From Ilumatobacteraceae bacterium (GTDB lineage Bacteria > Actinomycetota > Acidimicrobiia > Acidimicrobiales > Ilumatobacteraceae): DNA of 64,000 nucleotides. The stretch spans positions 3,063,595 through 3,127,594 of the forward strand of contig JAWPMO010000001.1 in NCBI GenBank assembly GCA_033344875.1. Direction: 5' to 3'. Shown piece after piece: positions 45,732 through 55,158 of the stretch. A model generated the notes under the pieces. That model ran no database searches and had not been told where the DNA came from. It saw only the letters and a program-made list of their open reading frames with translations. Numbering within the stretch: position 1 is the first letter of the stretch; each line of letters opens with the position of its first letter. Both the position numbers and the translations under genes were made by a program.

Positions 45732-46886
45732 ATGGACCTTCGATGGACGCCGGAACAGGACGACTTCCGGCACGAAGCACGCAACTGGCTCGTGGAGCAC
45801 CGAGATCAGTGGCTCCAGTCGTGTGACCACCGCCCCGAATCGGGTGACACGAAGACCGGGTTCGCCCAGCACCTCGAATGGGAGCGAATGCTCCATCAGG
45901 GTGGCTGGGCTGCGGTGTCGTGGCCGAGCCGGTACGGCGGGCGCGACGCCTCGCTGTGGGAATGGCTGATCTTCGAGGAGGAGTACTACCGCGCCGAGTG
46001 CCCGCAACGGGTCACGCAGAACGGGATCTTCCTGCTGGCGCCGACCGTGTTCGAATTCGGAAACGATGCGCAGCGCGACCACGTCCTGCCTCGGCTCGCA
46101 GCCGCAGACGACCTCTGGTGCCAGGGTTGGTCCGAACCGAACGCAGGTTCCGACCTCGCCTCGCTGACGTGTCGAGCCGAGCGCGTCGACGACGGGTGGC
46201 TGCTCAACGGCCAGAAGACGTGGACGACGCGAGGCGCGTTCTGCACGCACCTGTTCGGATTGTTCCGCACCGATCCCGAGCAGCAACGGCACCGCGGCCT
46301 GTCGTACCTGATGGTTCCGCTCGACGCCGACGGCGTCACGGTCCGCGGATTCGGCCGACTCGATGGTGACGAGGGTTTCGCCGAGGTGTTCTTCGACGAC
46401 GCCTTCGTGCCCGACACCGCGATCCCTGGCGGGGTGGTGCTCGGTGGCGTCGACGACGGTTGGGCGGTCGCCATGGCGACGACCGGTTCCGAGCGCGGTC
46501 TCACCCTGCGATCTCCTGGACGATTCACCGCTGCGGTGAATCGGCTCGTCGACCTCGCCTCCGAGACCGACCACGCCGTCACCGACGACATCGCCGACGT
46601 CTGGATGCGGGCCGAGGCCTACCAACTCTTCACGCTGCAAACCGTGACCCAGCTCGCGAACGGGGCGTCGATCGGAGCCGAGTCGTCGATCAACAAGATC
46701 TGGTGGTCGGAGCTCGACATCGGCATCCACGAACTCGCGCTCGATCTGCTCGGCCCAGATGCCGAACTCGAGCATGCGTGGTCGAAGGCATTCCAGTTCG
46801 CCCTGTCCGGTCCGATCTACGCCGGGACCAACGAGATCCAGCGCAACATCGCCGCTGAACGTCTCCTCGGTCTCCCCAGGAAGTGA
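45732..46886 (+). CDS. Acyl-CoA dehydrogenase, large-type subunit
   Basis: 384 residues: helical N domain (HQGGWAAVSWPSRYGGRDAS), middle beta domain with WCQGWSEPNAGSDLASL and WLLNGQKTWTT (FAD/substrate binding), and C domain ending GTNEIQRNIAAERLLGLPRK. It begins 2 nt after the thiolase-like stop. A second, smaller dehydrogenase follows after 3 nt; such pairs often form alpha2beta2 enzymes for bulky substrates, like ChsE1/ChsE2 in steroid side-chain degradation. Confidence 0.87.
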   Translation: MDLRWTPEQDDFRHEARNWLVEHRDQWLQSCDHRPESGDTKTGFAQHLEWERMLHQGGWAAVSWPSRYGGRDASLWEWLIFEEEYYRAECPQRVTQNGIFLLAPTVFEFGNDAQRDHVLPRLAAADDLWCQGWSEPNAGSDLASLTCRAERVDDGWLLNGQKTWTTRGAFCTHLFGLFRTDPEQQRHRGLSYLMVPLDADGVTVRGFGRLDGDEGFAEVFFDDAFVPDTAIPGGVVLGGVDDGWAVAMATTGSERGLTLRSPGRFTAAVNRLVDLASETDHAVTDDIADVWMRAEAYQLFTLQTVTQLANGASIGAESSINKIWWSELDIGIHELALDLLGPDAELEHAWSKAFQFALSGPIYAGTNEIQRNIAAERLLGLPRK

Positions 46887-46889
46887 CCC

Positions 46890-47906
46890 ATGCACTTTTC
46901 GTTCGATGATGATCACCATGCCTTTGCCGACGCGACGCGAGCGGTCCTCTCCGAGCAGTGTGGCCCCGACGTGGTCCGCGCCGCATGGGAGGCACCGGCC
47001 GGACAGCTCGATCGTGCGGTCTGGGATCAACTGGTCGGCCTCGGCGTCAATGCGCTCCTGGTCGACGAGCAGCACGGCGGGCTCGGGCTCGACGAGGTCT
47101 GGGCGGCACTCGTGCTCGAACAGACCGGACGGGCCGCTCTGCCGCACCCGCTCGTCGAGTCCGCGATCGTCGCTGCGGCGTTCGATCCGTCGGTGGTCGA
47201 CGGCACGTTGATCTCGACCGATCTCGGCGGCCCCAACGTTCCATGTGCTGCCGACGCGGACCGGCTGCTCCTGCTCGACGAACGCGCCGGTGCGCTCCAT
47301 CTCGTGGATCGCGAATCGGTCGAGCTCGTTCCCGACACCGCGGTCGACCGCTCGCGGCGGATCGCCACCGTGGTGTGGTCACCTTCCCCCGATTCGATCG
47401 TGACCGACGACGCAGCCGAGATCGCACTCGCGCGCGACCGCGGCGCCTTCGGGACCGCCGCCGTGCTCCTCGGCCTGGCCGACTCGATGTTGGCGATGAC
47501 GGCGGACTACGTGCGGGAGCGTCGCCAGTTCGGCGTACCGGTCGGATCGTTCCAAGCCGTCAAGCACCAGCTCGCGGATGCACTCATGCAGGTGTCGTTC
47601 GCCCGACCCGCCGTGCACCGCGCCGCGTGGTCGATCGCCCGGGGCGAGCCGACGCGCCGCCGGGACGTTTCGATGGCCAAGGCGCTCGCCTCCGATGCCG
47701 GTGTCACGGTCGCACGCACTGCGCTGCAGTGTCACGGGGCGATCGGGTACACGGTCGAACACGACCTGCACCTCTTCCTGAAACGCACGTTTGCGCTGTC
47801 GAGGTGTTGGGGCAGCGCCGCCGACCATCGACGCGTCGTCGCCGCGGCGATCACCCGTGAGCGCGACCGGGATCGTGATCGGCACGGGGCAACGACGACC
47901 GTATGA
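46890..47906 (+). CDS. Acyl-CoA dehydrogenase, small-type subunit
   Basis: 338 residues, shorter than the canonical 380-400. LGVNALLVDEQHGGLGLDEVW and the C-terminal domain RRQFGVPVGSFQAVKHQLADAL, ARTALQCHGAIGYTVEHDLH are present, but the middle beta domain is reduced and the usual S-E-P-x-A-G-S-D motif is absent. This reduced form is typical of the partner chain of heteromeric FadE pairs. It overlaps the following P450 by 4 nt. Confidence 0.83.
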   Translation: MHFSFDDDHHAFADATRAVLSEQCGPDVVRAAWEAPAGQLDRAVWDQLVGLGVNALLVDEQHGGLGLDEVWAALVLEQTGRAALPHPLVESAIVAAAFDPSVVDGTLISTDLGGPNVPCAADADRLLLLDERAGALHLVDRESVELVPDTAVDRSRRIATVVWSPSPDSIVTDDAAEIALARDRGAFGTAAVLLGLADSMLAMTADYVRERRQFGVPVGSFQAVKHQLADALMQVSFARPAVHRAAWSIARGEPTRRRDVSMAKALASDAGVTVARTALQCHGAIGYTVEHDLHLFLKRTFALSRCWGSAADHRRVVAAAITRERDRDRDRHGATTTV

Positions 47907-49159
47907 CGCTCGACGACGACATCGACATCTGGATGACGCCCGGCCATCCCGACCGAGCGTCCTTGATCGCGGATCCGTACGCACTGTTCGATCGGATACG
48001 CGAGCAGGATCCCGTCTATCGGTCGCGGTCGGGAACATGGATCCTGACCAACTTCGATGACGTGCTCGAGGTCTTGCGCGACCGGCGCTGGAGTCGCGAC
48101 AGTCGTCACGCACGATTCGCGGACCTCCGCAAATCGGACGCCCCGGCATCCGGCGACGTTTCAGGAGCGTCGGGCGCCGTTCAGCGCATCTTCGCGACCT
48201 GGATGCTGTACGCCGACCCGCCGGAACACACCCGACTGCGGCGACTGGTCGCCCGTGCGTTCTCGCCGCACGCCGTGGCACGTCGTTCGGAGCGGATCCA
48301 CGAGGCCATCGATCGGTTGACGAGCGAGGTCCGGGCGCGCGACCAGTTCGATCTCCACGGCGAGTTCTCCACGGTCTTGACGGGGATCGTGATGAGCGAG
48401 ATCATCGGCATGCCGCTCGAACGCTTCGATGAGTTCGCGAGATGGTCCGGTGCCTTGATCCGTCTCCAAGAGCCCGACGCCGACTCCGATGCGACGCTCG
48501 AAGCGCAGGCGCTCCTCCAGGACTGTCTCGACTTCTTCGAGGAGTTGATCGCCGAGCGCCGACGACACCCGACCGACGACATCGTCTCGTTGCTCCTCGA
48601 GACCGAACGGGACGAACGTGTCAGCCACGAAGAGATCGTCGGCATGTGCCTCATGTTGCACGTCGCCGGACACGAGACGACGGCGAATCGGATCACGAAC
48701 TCGATGTACCACCTCCTGCAGGATCCGGAGCAGTACGCACTGCTGCGGTCCGAACCGGCGCGCACCGAAAACGCCATGGAGGAGACGTTGCGGCTCGGCT
48801 CCACGGGTCCCCTCCCGAGGTTCGCGATCGAAGACATCGACATCGCGGGGACGACGATTCCGGCCGGCGACATCGTCATCCCGTCGCAGGGGGCCGCCAA
48901 TCGGGACCCGCAGCGGTTCCCCGACCCTCACCGTTTCGACATCACGCGTACGAACGCGGCCGACCACATCGCATTCGGCGCCGGAATCCACTTCTGTCTC
49001 GGCAGCCACCTCGCCCGCCTGGAAGCCATCGAAGCACTCCGTGCACTCGTGACGACCGACACGGAACTCGTGCTGACCGGTGAGGCCGTCACCTGGCGCG
49101 ACAGCTTCGTCGTCCGCGGACTCGAAGCGCTTCCGGTCACCTGGAGCAGCGCCGCATGA
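47903..49159 (+). CDS. Cytochrome P450
   Basis: 418 residues. The I-helix VAGHETTANR has the canonical acid-Thr pair, the K-helix is EETLRLGSTGPLPR and the heme loop is FGAGIHFCLGSHLARLE with Cys365. Soluble, class I type; no ferredoxin is encoded nearby. It is embedded in the operon between dehydrogenases and a CoA ligase (4-nt overlaps both sides). It may hydroxylate the substrate before or after CoA activation. Confidence 0.9.
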   Translation: MTLDDDIDIWMTPGHPDRASLIADPYALFDRIREQDPVYRSRSGTWILTNFDDVLEVLRDRRWSRDSRHARFADLRKSDAPASGDVSGASGAVQRIFATWMLYADPPEHTRLRRLVARAFSPHAVARRSERIHEAIDRLTSEVRARDQFDLHGEFSTVLTGIVMSEIIGMPLERFDEFARWSGALIRLQEPDADSDATLEAQALLQDCLDFFEELIAERRRHPTDDIVSLLLETERDERVSHEEIVGMCLMLHVAGHETTANRITNSMYHLLQDPEQYALLRSEPARTENAMEETLRLGSTGPLPRFAIEDIDIAGTTIPAGDIVIPSQGAANRDPQRFPDPHRFDITRTNAADHIAFGAGIHFCLGSHLARLEAIEALRALVTTDTELVLTGEAVTWRDSFVVRGLEALPVTWSSAA

Positions 49160-50676
49160 CGCTGATCGGATCGATCATCAGGCGCGCTGCATCTCGCAGC
49201 GGCGATCGGGCGGCGATCATCACCCCGGCCGGCTGGACGGTCTCGTTCAACGATCTCGATCGATGGTCCGACGAAGTCGCGGGCACCTTCGTCCGTCGGG
49301 GCGTCACGGCCGGCGACCCGGTCGTGATCTCGCTCGCCTCCGGTCCCGAGTACGCGGTCACCTATCTGGCATTGGCCAAACTCGGCGCGATCACCGCCGG
49401 CGTCAACCCCCTCCTCACGACCACCGAACGGTCATCGCTGATCGACATCTCAGGTGCCCGGCTCGTCGTCACGACGAGCGAGAGCGTCGAACATCTCCCG
49501 CACGAGGTCGACGCTGTCGTGGTCCGACCCGCCACACGGCCCGACGACGTGATGGCCGATCATCGCGTCGAGGGCCATGTCCCTGCGCCGATTCCCGAGG
49601 ACGACGACCGCGTGGTCGCGATCGTCTTCACGTCCGGAACGACCGGGGTCCCGAAGGGAGCAACGTTCGGGGAACGCCAACTGCGAGCCGTCCTTGCGTC
49701 GGAGTTGGCCGACCCGTGGGCGGCCGACGGGCACATCCTGTCGGGGACCCAGTTCGCCCATGTCGGTTTCATGCTGCGGCTTCACACGTATCTGGAGATG
49801 AACACGACCCTGTGTCTGATGGATCGCTGGCGCGCCGCCGACGCACTCGAGCTGATCGAGCGATACGCGATGCCCGCCGTCAACGGCGTGTCGTCGCAGA
49901 TCGCCTTGATGCTGCAGGTACCCGAGTTCGCGACGTACGACCTGTCGTCGGTGCGTCGGATCGTCACCGGGGGCGGGCCATCGACTCCCGACCTCGTCGA
50001 CGAGGCGACCCGACGATTCGCGGCGCCGTACACGACACGCTATTCGATGACCGAATCAGGCGGAATGGGAACTGCGACGAGCATCGACGCTTCCGACGAG
50101 GAGCGGTACCACACGGTCGGCCGGCCACGCACGGGCCTGGAGCTGCGAATCGGACGTCACGATGACCCGACCGGTATCGGCGACGTGGGAGAGGTGTGCG
50201 TTCGCGGACCTTCGGTCATGACGGGCTACTGGGGAGATCCAGCGGCGACCGAGAACACGATCGTCGATGGATGGCTCCACACCGGCGACCTCGGACGGAT
50301 CGACGATCAGGGCTGTCTCCGATTGGCAGGTCGCAGCAAGGAGATGTACATCCGGGGCGGATACAACGTGTATCCCCAAGAGGTCGAAGCGGTGCTCAAC
50401 AGCCACCCGGGGGTTCGCTCCGTCGTCGTCGTTCCGCGGCCGGATGCCGTGATGGGCGAGATCGGCGTCGCGGTCATCGTCCCGTCGACGGTCGGTTCAT
50501 TGCCGACGCTCGACGAACTGCGTCGGTTCGGAGCCGAGAGACTGACGCACTTCAAGTTGCCCGAAGCGCTCCGACTGACCGACGCCCTCCCCGTGACCTC
50601 GATGCAGAAGGTCGACCGGCGAGCGTTGCTCGACGACGTGAGCGATCCATCTGGCGACGCCGAACGGTTGCGCTGA
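49156..50676 (+). CDS. AMP-dependent acyl-CoA synthetase
   Basis: 506 residues. The P-loop is IVFTSGTTGVPKG, adenylate-binding is YSMTESGGMG, the hinge is LAGRSKEMYIRGGYNVYPQEVE, and the C-terminal catalytic Lys is in TSMQKVDRRALL. It makes CoA thioesters through acyl-AMP. The ATG lies in the P450 stop region (ATGA). Last gene of the rightward operon that starts at 44081; a hairpin follows. Confidence 0.88.
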   Translation: MTLIGSIIRRAASRSGDRAAIITPAGWTVSFNDLDRWSDEVAGTFVRRGVTAGDPVVISLASGPEYAVTYLALAKLGAITAGVNPLLTTTERSSLIDISGARLVVTTSESVEHLPHEVDAVVVRPATRPDDVMADHRVEGHVPAPIPEDDDRVVAIVFTSGTTGVPKGATFGERQLRAVLASELADPWAADGHILSGTQFAHVGFMLRLHTYLEMNTTLCLMDRWRAADALELIERYAMPAVNGVSSQIALMLQVPEFATYDLSSVRRIVTGGGPSTPDLVDEATRRFAAPYTTRYSMTESGGMGTATSIDASDEERYHTVGRPRTGLELRIGRHDDPTGIGDVGEVCVRGPSVMTGYWGDPAATENTIVDGWLHTGDLGRIDDQGCLRLAGRSKEMYIRGGYNVYPQEVEAVLNSHPGVRSVVVVPRPDAVMGEIGVAVIVPSTVGSLPTLDELRRFGAERLTHFKLPEALRLTDALPVTSMQKVDRRALLDDVSDPSGDAERLR

Positions 50677-50686
50677 TCGACGACGT

Positions 50687-50714
50687 CGCCCGACGCCGGT
50701 CACGCCGTCGGGCG
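50687..50714. terminator. Terminator hairpin between convergent genes
   Basis: CGCCCGACG (50687-50695) pairs perfectly with CGTCGGGCG (50706-50714) across a 10-nt loop. It lies between the ligase stop and the 3' end of the facing PPOX gene, whose last codons it includes. Confidence 0.65.
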
Positions 50715-51155
50715 GACCAGTTTCGAGTTGTCCCACGTGAGCTCGCGCCGTTCGGGCACCAGCCGGTAGTACATCGTCTCGTCGGCGTAGTGCGCCGACG
50801 TGGCCGTCGGGACCTCGTCGGGAACCCCGCGACCACGGTACTTGTCGTTCAGCGCGTCCTCGACCGCGGTCGCGGCGTCACCGGTCACCTCGACCATCGT
50901 GCCGCTGATCGCCACGGAGCGGAGATCGACCCATGCCGCTCCGCTGTCGACGACGAAGCATGCCCGCCCATCGCGTGCGATCCGGCCGACCTTGCGTGCC
51001 GACGCTCGGGTCCGGATGTGGACGTCACCATCGATCATCACGAACCACATCGGCAACGCGATCGGACTCCCGTCGCGCCGCAACGTTGCGAGCACCCCGG
51101 TGTCGGCCTGTTCCAGGAACGTATCGCGCTCCGCTGCCGTCATCCGGACACTCAT
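50700..51155 (-). CDS. PPOX-class (pyridoxamine 5'-phosphate oxidase-like) flavin/F420-binding protein
   Basis: 151 residues of split-barrel fold: TGVLATLRRDGSPIALPMWF, VHIRTRASARKVGRIARDGRACFVVD, then VAISGTMVEVTGD. These small proteins bind FMN, F420 or heme and reduce varied substrates. It is divergent from an LLM oxidoreductase gene, which also suggests flavin or F420 chemistry. Substrate unknown. Confidence 0.78.
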   Translation of the reverse strand: MSVRMTAAERDTFLEQADTGVLATLRRDGSPIALPMWFVMIDGDVHIRTRASARKVGRIARDGRACFVVDSGAAWVDLRSVAISGTMVEVTGDAATAVEDALNDKYRGRGVPDEVPTATSAHYADETMYYRLVPERRELTWDNSKLVRPTA

Positions 51156-51196
51156 GCGTCGTCCTCGACGATTCGCTCTCGCTCCGCATCCATCTA

Positions 51197-51205
51197 TACA
51201 ATCTT
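51197..51205 (+). promoter_or_regulatory. TACAATCTT promoter element in a divergent gap
   Basis: TACAATCTT repeats the sequence at 43593-43601 and nearly that on the minus strand at 59503-59511 (TACAATCAT). It can serve as a -10 box for the rightward LLM gene, and lies between it and the PPOX gene. Confidence 0.45.
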
Positions 51206-51244
51206 AGCTATGTTGAGGTCGACGGTGTGCATCGGAGCACCCAG

Positions 51245-52219
51245 ATGAGCGTCGGTGTGACCATGCCGCTCGGTGATCTCCCGCTGCATCGACACGGCCC
51301 AGCGATCGTCGAGTTGGCCGACCTCGGTGTCCGCCATCTCTGGGCAGGGGAAGCCAACGGTCTCGACGCCGTGGTGCCGTTGGCTGCGGCAGCCGCATGG
51401 GAACCACGCATGCACGTCGGCACCAGCATTCTGCCGGCGTTCACCCGTGGCCCCGGCGTCCTCGCGACCACCGCAGCGGCGCTGGCCGAACTCGCGCCGC
51501 AGCGGGCCTCGGTCGGCATCGGAGCGTCGTCGCCGATCGTCGTCGGCGATTGGAACGCCGGCGAGTTCTCCCAGCCCTATCAGCGAACCGCCGACATGCT
51601 CGACTTCCTCCGCCGCGCCCTGAACGGCGAACGCGTCACGAAGTCGTACGACACGTTCGACGTCACCGGATTCAAGCTGGACCGACCACCGGCCGCGCCG
51701 CCCTCGCTCCTGATCGCCGCACTCCGGCCTCGAATGCTCTCGCTCGCCGCGCGCCGAGCCGACGGAGCCATCACGACATGGGTCGCGCCGGCCCACACCG
51801 CCCAGGTCGCACGCGAGCTCCGCGCCAACGCACCCGACGGCGTCACCCCACGACTCGTGGTCTGGGTGACGGTCGCTCCCGCCATCGACCCCGACCTCGT
51901 CCGCCGGCGCGCCCGCCCGCTGATCGCGTCGTATCTGAATGTTCCCGCCTACGCGGCGTTCCATCGATGGCTGGCCAACGACGAGTTGCTCCGACCCGTC
52001 TGGGACGAATGGGCTGCCGGACGACGCCGGCAGGCTCTCGACGCCGTGAGCGACGAACTCGTCGACCAGTTGATCATCCATGGTTCGCCGACACACTGCA
52101 TCGAGCAGATCGACGCCCACCTCGAGGCCGGCGCCACCGACGTGGCGGTCACCGTCCAGTACGGGACGGACGACCCGATGGCCGCGCTCCGCCGGATCTC
52201 GGATGCGTTCACCGGCTGA
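51245..52219 (+). CDS. LLM-class flavin/F420-dependent oxidoreductase
   Basis: 324 residues of luciferase-like TIM barrel: MPLGDLPLHRHGPAIVELAD, LWAGEANGLDAVVPL, VGTSILPAFTRGPGVLA, VGIGASSPIVVGDWNAG, and C-terminal VDQLIIHGSPTHCIEQIDAHLEAG. In actinobacteria most such proteins use F420. The ATG at 51245 is chosen because the barrel's first strand starts at once; the promoter element is about 40 bp upstream. Confidence 0.82.
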   Translation: MSVGVTMPLGDLPLHRHGPAIVELADLGVRHLWAGEANGLDAVVPLAAAAAWEPRMHVGTSILPAFTRGPGVLATTAAALAELAPQRASVGIGASSPIVVGDWNAGEFSQPYQRTADMLDFLRRALNGERVTKSYDTFDVTGFKLDRPPAAPPSLLIAALRPRMLSLAARRADGAITTWVAPAHTAQVARELRANAPDGVTPRLVVWVTVAPAIDPDLVRRRARPLIASYLNVPAYAAFHRWLANDELLRPVWDEWAAGRRRQALDAVSDELVDQLIIHGSPTHCIEQIDAHLEAGATDVAVTVQYGTDDPMAALRRISDAFTG

Positions 52220-52269
52220 CCGATGTCGTTCTCGAAGTCCACGTACCCATCGAAACGGAGTCACCCCGA

Positions 52270-53496
52270 ATGGACCTGACCTACCCGCCGGAAGCCGAGG
52301 CGTTCCGATCCGTCGTTCGCGACTGGCTCGACGAGGAACTGCCGGACGGCTGGTTCCACGGCGACCGGCCGACCGGCTCGGATTGGATCGCGTTCTGCGA
52401 CGCGTGGAACGAGCGCATCCACGCGACTGGCTGGGCGACGCCGACTTGGCCGACGGAGTACGGCGGCCGCGGTCTGCAGCAGATCGAAGCGATCGTGCTC
52501 GCCGAAGAGTTGGCGAACTCCGGTGTGCCGATCCAACCACCCGCCGGCGGTGAGATCCTGCTCGGTCCGACGGTCCTGCACTGGGGGACACCCGAGCAGA
52601 AGGCTCGCTTCCTCCCCCCGATCGCGCGCGGCGAGGAGATCTGGTGCCAAGGCTTTTCCGAGCCCGATTCGGGGTCGGACCTCGCGTCGCTCCGAACGAG
52701 CGCAGTCCGAGACGGTTCGGACTGGCGAGTCAACGGCCACAAGATCTGGACGAGTCAGGCGCAGGACGCCGACTATTGCTTCATGCTCGTGCGCAGCGAC
52801 CCCGAGACCACACGCCACCAGGGGATCTCCTACATCCTGATGCCGATGGACCAACCTGGCGTCGAGGTTCGCACGATCGTCCAGCCCGACGGCACCGCCG
52901 GGTTCGCCGAAGTGTTCTTCGACGACGCCATCTGCCCCGTGGAGAACACGGTGGGACCGATCGGCGAGGGGTGGCGCGTCGCGATGTCCACGCTCGGATT
53001 CGAACGCGGCACGTCGGCAACGTCCAGTTGGCAGCGGTACGCCCGCGATCTCGACGCGATGATCGCCCGGGCCCATGAGCGCGGCCTGACGGACGACCCG
53101 ATCGTCAGACAGGCGTTGGCGCGCGCGCACACCGAGATCGACCTCATGCGCATCGGCGGCCTCCGGGTCCTCACGAGCGTGCTGCACCCAGAACGGCAAG
53201 CCGCGACCGCCGCACTGGAAGCGGGAACCAAGATCGCGTGGACCGAAGCGCAGCAGCGGTTGACCAATCTCGCCATCGACCTCATGGGAGCCGACGGGCA
53301 GATCTTGTCAGGTGCCGACGAGCCTGCGGTCGGCGTCGGACTCGGCGATCGCGCCGTGGTGCACGACTACCCGGCCGGCGCCGTACAGAGCGCGTTTCTG
53401 TTCGCTCTCGCCGGGACGATCTTCGGCGGCACGAGCGAGATCCAGCGCAACATCGTCGCCGAGCGAGTGCTCGGGCTTCCGCGCGAACCTCGTTGA
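52270..53496 (+). CDS. Acyl-CoA dehydrogenase
   Basis: 408 residues, full length: ATPTWPTEYGGRGL, WCQGFSEPDSGSDLASL, WRVNGHKIWTSQAQ, then FGGTSEIQRNIVAERVLGLPREPR. All three domains are intact, so it is probably a homotetrameric FAD enzyme unsaturating an acyl-CoA. It follows the LLM gene by 50 nt with a CGGAG ribosome site, and converges on a CoA ligase gene only 4 nt away. Confidence 0.88.
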   Translation: MDLTYPPEAEAFRSVVRDWLDEELPDGWFHGDRPTGSDWIAFCDAWNERIHATGWATPTWPTEYGGRGLQQIEAIVLAEELANSGVPIQPPAGGEILLGPTVLHWGTPEQKARFLPPIARGEEIWCQGFSEPDSGSDLASLRTSAVRDGSDWRVNGHKIWTSQAQDADYCFMLVRSDPETTRHQGISYILMPMDQPGVEVRTIVQPDGTAGFAEVFFDDAICPVENTVGPIGEGWRVAMSTLGFERGTSATSSWQRYARDLDAMIARAHERGLTDDPIVRQALARAHTEIDLMRIGGLRVLTSVLHPERQAATAALEAGTKIAWTEAQQRLTNLAIDLMGADGQILSGADEPAVGVGLGDRAVVHDYPAGAVQSAFLFALAGTIFGGTSEIQRNIVAERVLGLPREPR

Positions 53497-53500
53497 ACGA

Positions 53501-55153
53501 TCAGTCGCCCGCCGTCGCTCGGAGCCACCGATGATCCAGCTTGCCTGACGGACTCCGAAGCACTTCGTCCACGACGATCAGACGGCGCGGCGCCTTGTAG
53601 CCGGCGAGCTGCGACTTCACGTGAGTCCGGAGCGTCTCCAAGTCGATCGACGCGCCCTCACGACACGACACGATCGCGGCGACCGCTTCCCCGAAACGGT
53701 CGTCGGGCACGCCGATGCACGCCGCATCGGCCACCGCCGGGTGGCGGCGCACCACTTCGTCGACCTCTTCGGGATAGATCTTCTCGCCTCCCGAGTTGAT
53801 GCATGATGAGCCACGCCCCAACAGGTGCAAGGTTCCGTCGGCATCGACTCGAGCGAAGTCACCCGGGATCCCGTATCGAACGCCGTCGATCTCCCGGAAG
53901 GTGCTGGCCGATTTGTCGGGATCATTGTGATATCCGACCGGCAGCACACCGCCGAGCGCCACCAGCCCCTCGCCGGCTTCGCCCGGCGCCAAGAACTCTC
54001 CGTCGTCGGTGATCACCCTGACCTGCGGCCCGAGCACGAAGTCGGCGGTGTCGCGGACGTCCCCGCGCGTCGAGATGTTGATGCCGATCCCCGATGCTTC
54101 CGACGATCCGAAGGCGTCGACGATCGAGATGTCGGGCAGATGCTCGAGCAATCGCTCCTTCACGACCCGGCTGAAGGTCGCGCCCGACGACACCACGGCC
54201 ACGAGTGACTCGAGGTCGAGTCGGTCACCGATGGCGTCGAGCGCGTCGACGATCGGTCGGGCCATCGCATCTCCGACGATCACGAGCAACGTCGCGCCCG
54301 CACGCGCTGCGGTGGTCAACAGGACGTGAGCGTCGAACGACTCGCCCGGCACGACGACGCTCGTCCCACCGGCCGCGAGCGTGATCAGTTGGTTGAACAA
54401 CCCGGTCGCGTGCATGTACGGACACGCCGCGACGTCGACCGGCCCCGGACGCGACGTCGCGACGTCGACCAGGTGATCCAACGATTCCGGGGCCGGGAGG
54501 TCACGCCATGGGTTTCCCTTCGCGAGCAGGATCTCGAACAGGTCGCGTTGACGCCAGATCACGCCTTTCGGCATGCCGGTCGTCCCCCCGGTGTAGAGCA
54601 AGATGGGCACGTCGCCGCTCGGTGCCGAGTTCGAGAGCGCCGCGCTCTCCTCGGCAGAGTTGTCGGTCGCCGCGATGGCGCGATGGTCGGTCGCCCACTC
54701 CGGCGCGCTCCCCGCGGTTCCGTCGGGTACCTCGATCCAGACCACGTCGTCGGAAGCCGTTGCTCGAACCGTCTCGATCACGTCACGGAACGCGGCGTGG
54801 TAGACCACCGCCCGCGCCCCGGAATCCGCGAGCAGGTAGTCGGTCTCCTCGGCGCCGTACCGATAGTTGATGTTGACCGGAACGAAACCGGCGCGGAACG
54901 ACGCGGCATACGTCTCGAGGAACGCCGACGAGTTCCGCATGAACACGGCGATCGAATCGCCACGTCCCAGCCCGCGATCGAGCAGGTGGGCGGCGATCCG
55001 ATTCGAGTTCTGTACGAACTCTGACCACGAGACCGTGGAGCCGTCGGCGTCGACGACGGCGGCGCGATCACCCACACGGGCGGCGATCCGCTCGAAGACG
55101 TACGAGAACGGGCCATCGTCGTGGACAAGGGACAGATGCTGATCGACCGTCAT
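53501..55153 (-). CDS. AMP-dependent acyl-CoA synthetase
   Basis: 550 residues. P-loop ILLYTGGTTGMPKG, FGSSEASGIG, the hinge LLGRGSSCINSGGEKIYPEEV and catalytic Lys in RSPSGKLDHRWL. CINSGGEKIYPEEV is typical of the actinobacterial FadD3/FadD17-like group acting on cyclic acids. The ATG at 53 nt-scale position 55153 is preferred over an in-frame TTG at 55165. It follows the broken enoyl-CoA hydratase on the same strand. Confidence 0.85.
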   Translation of the reverse strand: MTVDQHLSLVHDDGPFSYVFERIAARVGDRAAVVDADGSTVSWSEFVQNSNRIAAHLLDRGLGRGDSIAVFMRNSSAFLETYAASFRAGFVPVNINYRYGAEETDYLLADSGARAVVYHAAFRDVIETVRATASDDVVWIEVPDGTAGSAPEWATDHRAIAATDNSAEESAALSNSAPSGDVPILLYTGGTTGMPKGVIWRQRDLFEILLAKGNPWRDLPAPESLDHLVDVATSRPGPVDVAACPYMHATGLFNQLITLAAGGTSVVVPGESFDAHVLLTTAARAGATLLVIVGDAMARPIVDALDAIGDRLDLESLVAVVSSGATFSRVVKERLLEHLPDISIVDAFGSSEASGIGINISTRGDVRDTADFVLGPQVRVITDDGEFLAPGEAGEGLVALGGVLPVGYHNDPDKSASTFREIDGVRYGIPGDFARVDADGTLHLLGRGSSCINSGGEKIYPEEVDEVVRRHPAVADAACIGVPDDRFGEAVAAIVSCREGASIDLETLRTHVKSQLAGYKAPRRLIVVDEVLRSPSGKLDHRWLRATAGD

Positions 55154-55158
55154 GTGTC

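Noticed and set aside
49137-49361. Small minus-strand ORF across the P450/ligase junction
   Set aside because: The two flanking genes overlap by 4 nt with intact motifs; the antisense ORF has no ribosome site or family resemblance.
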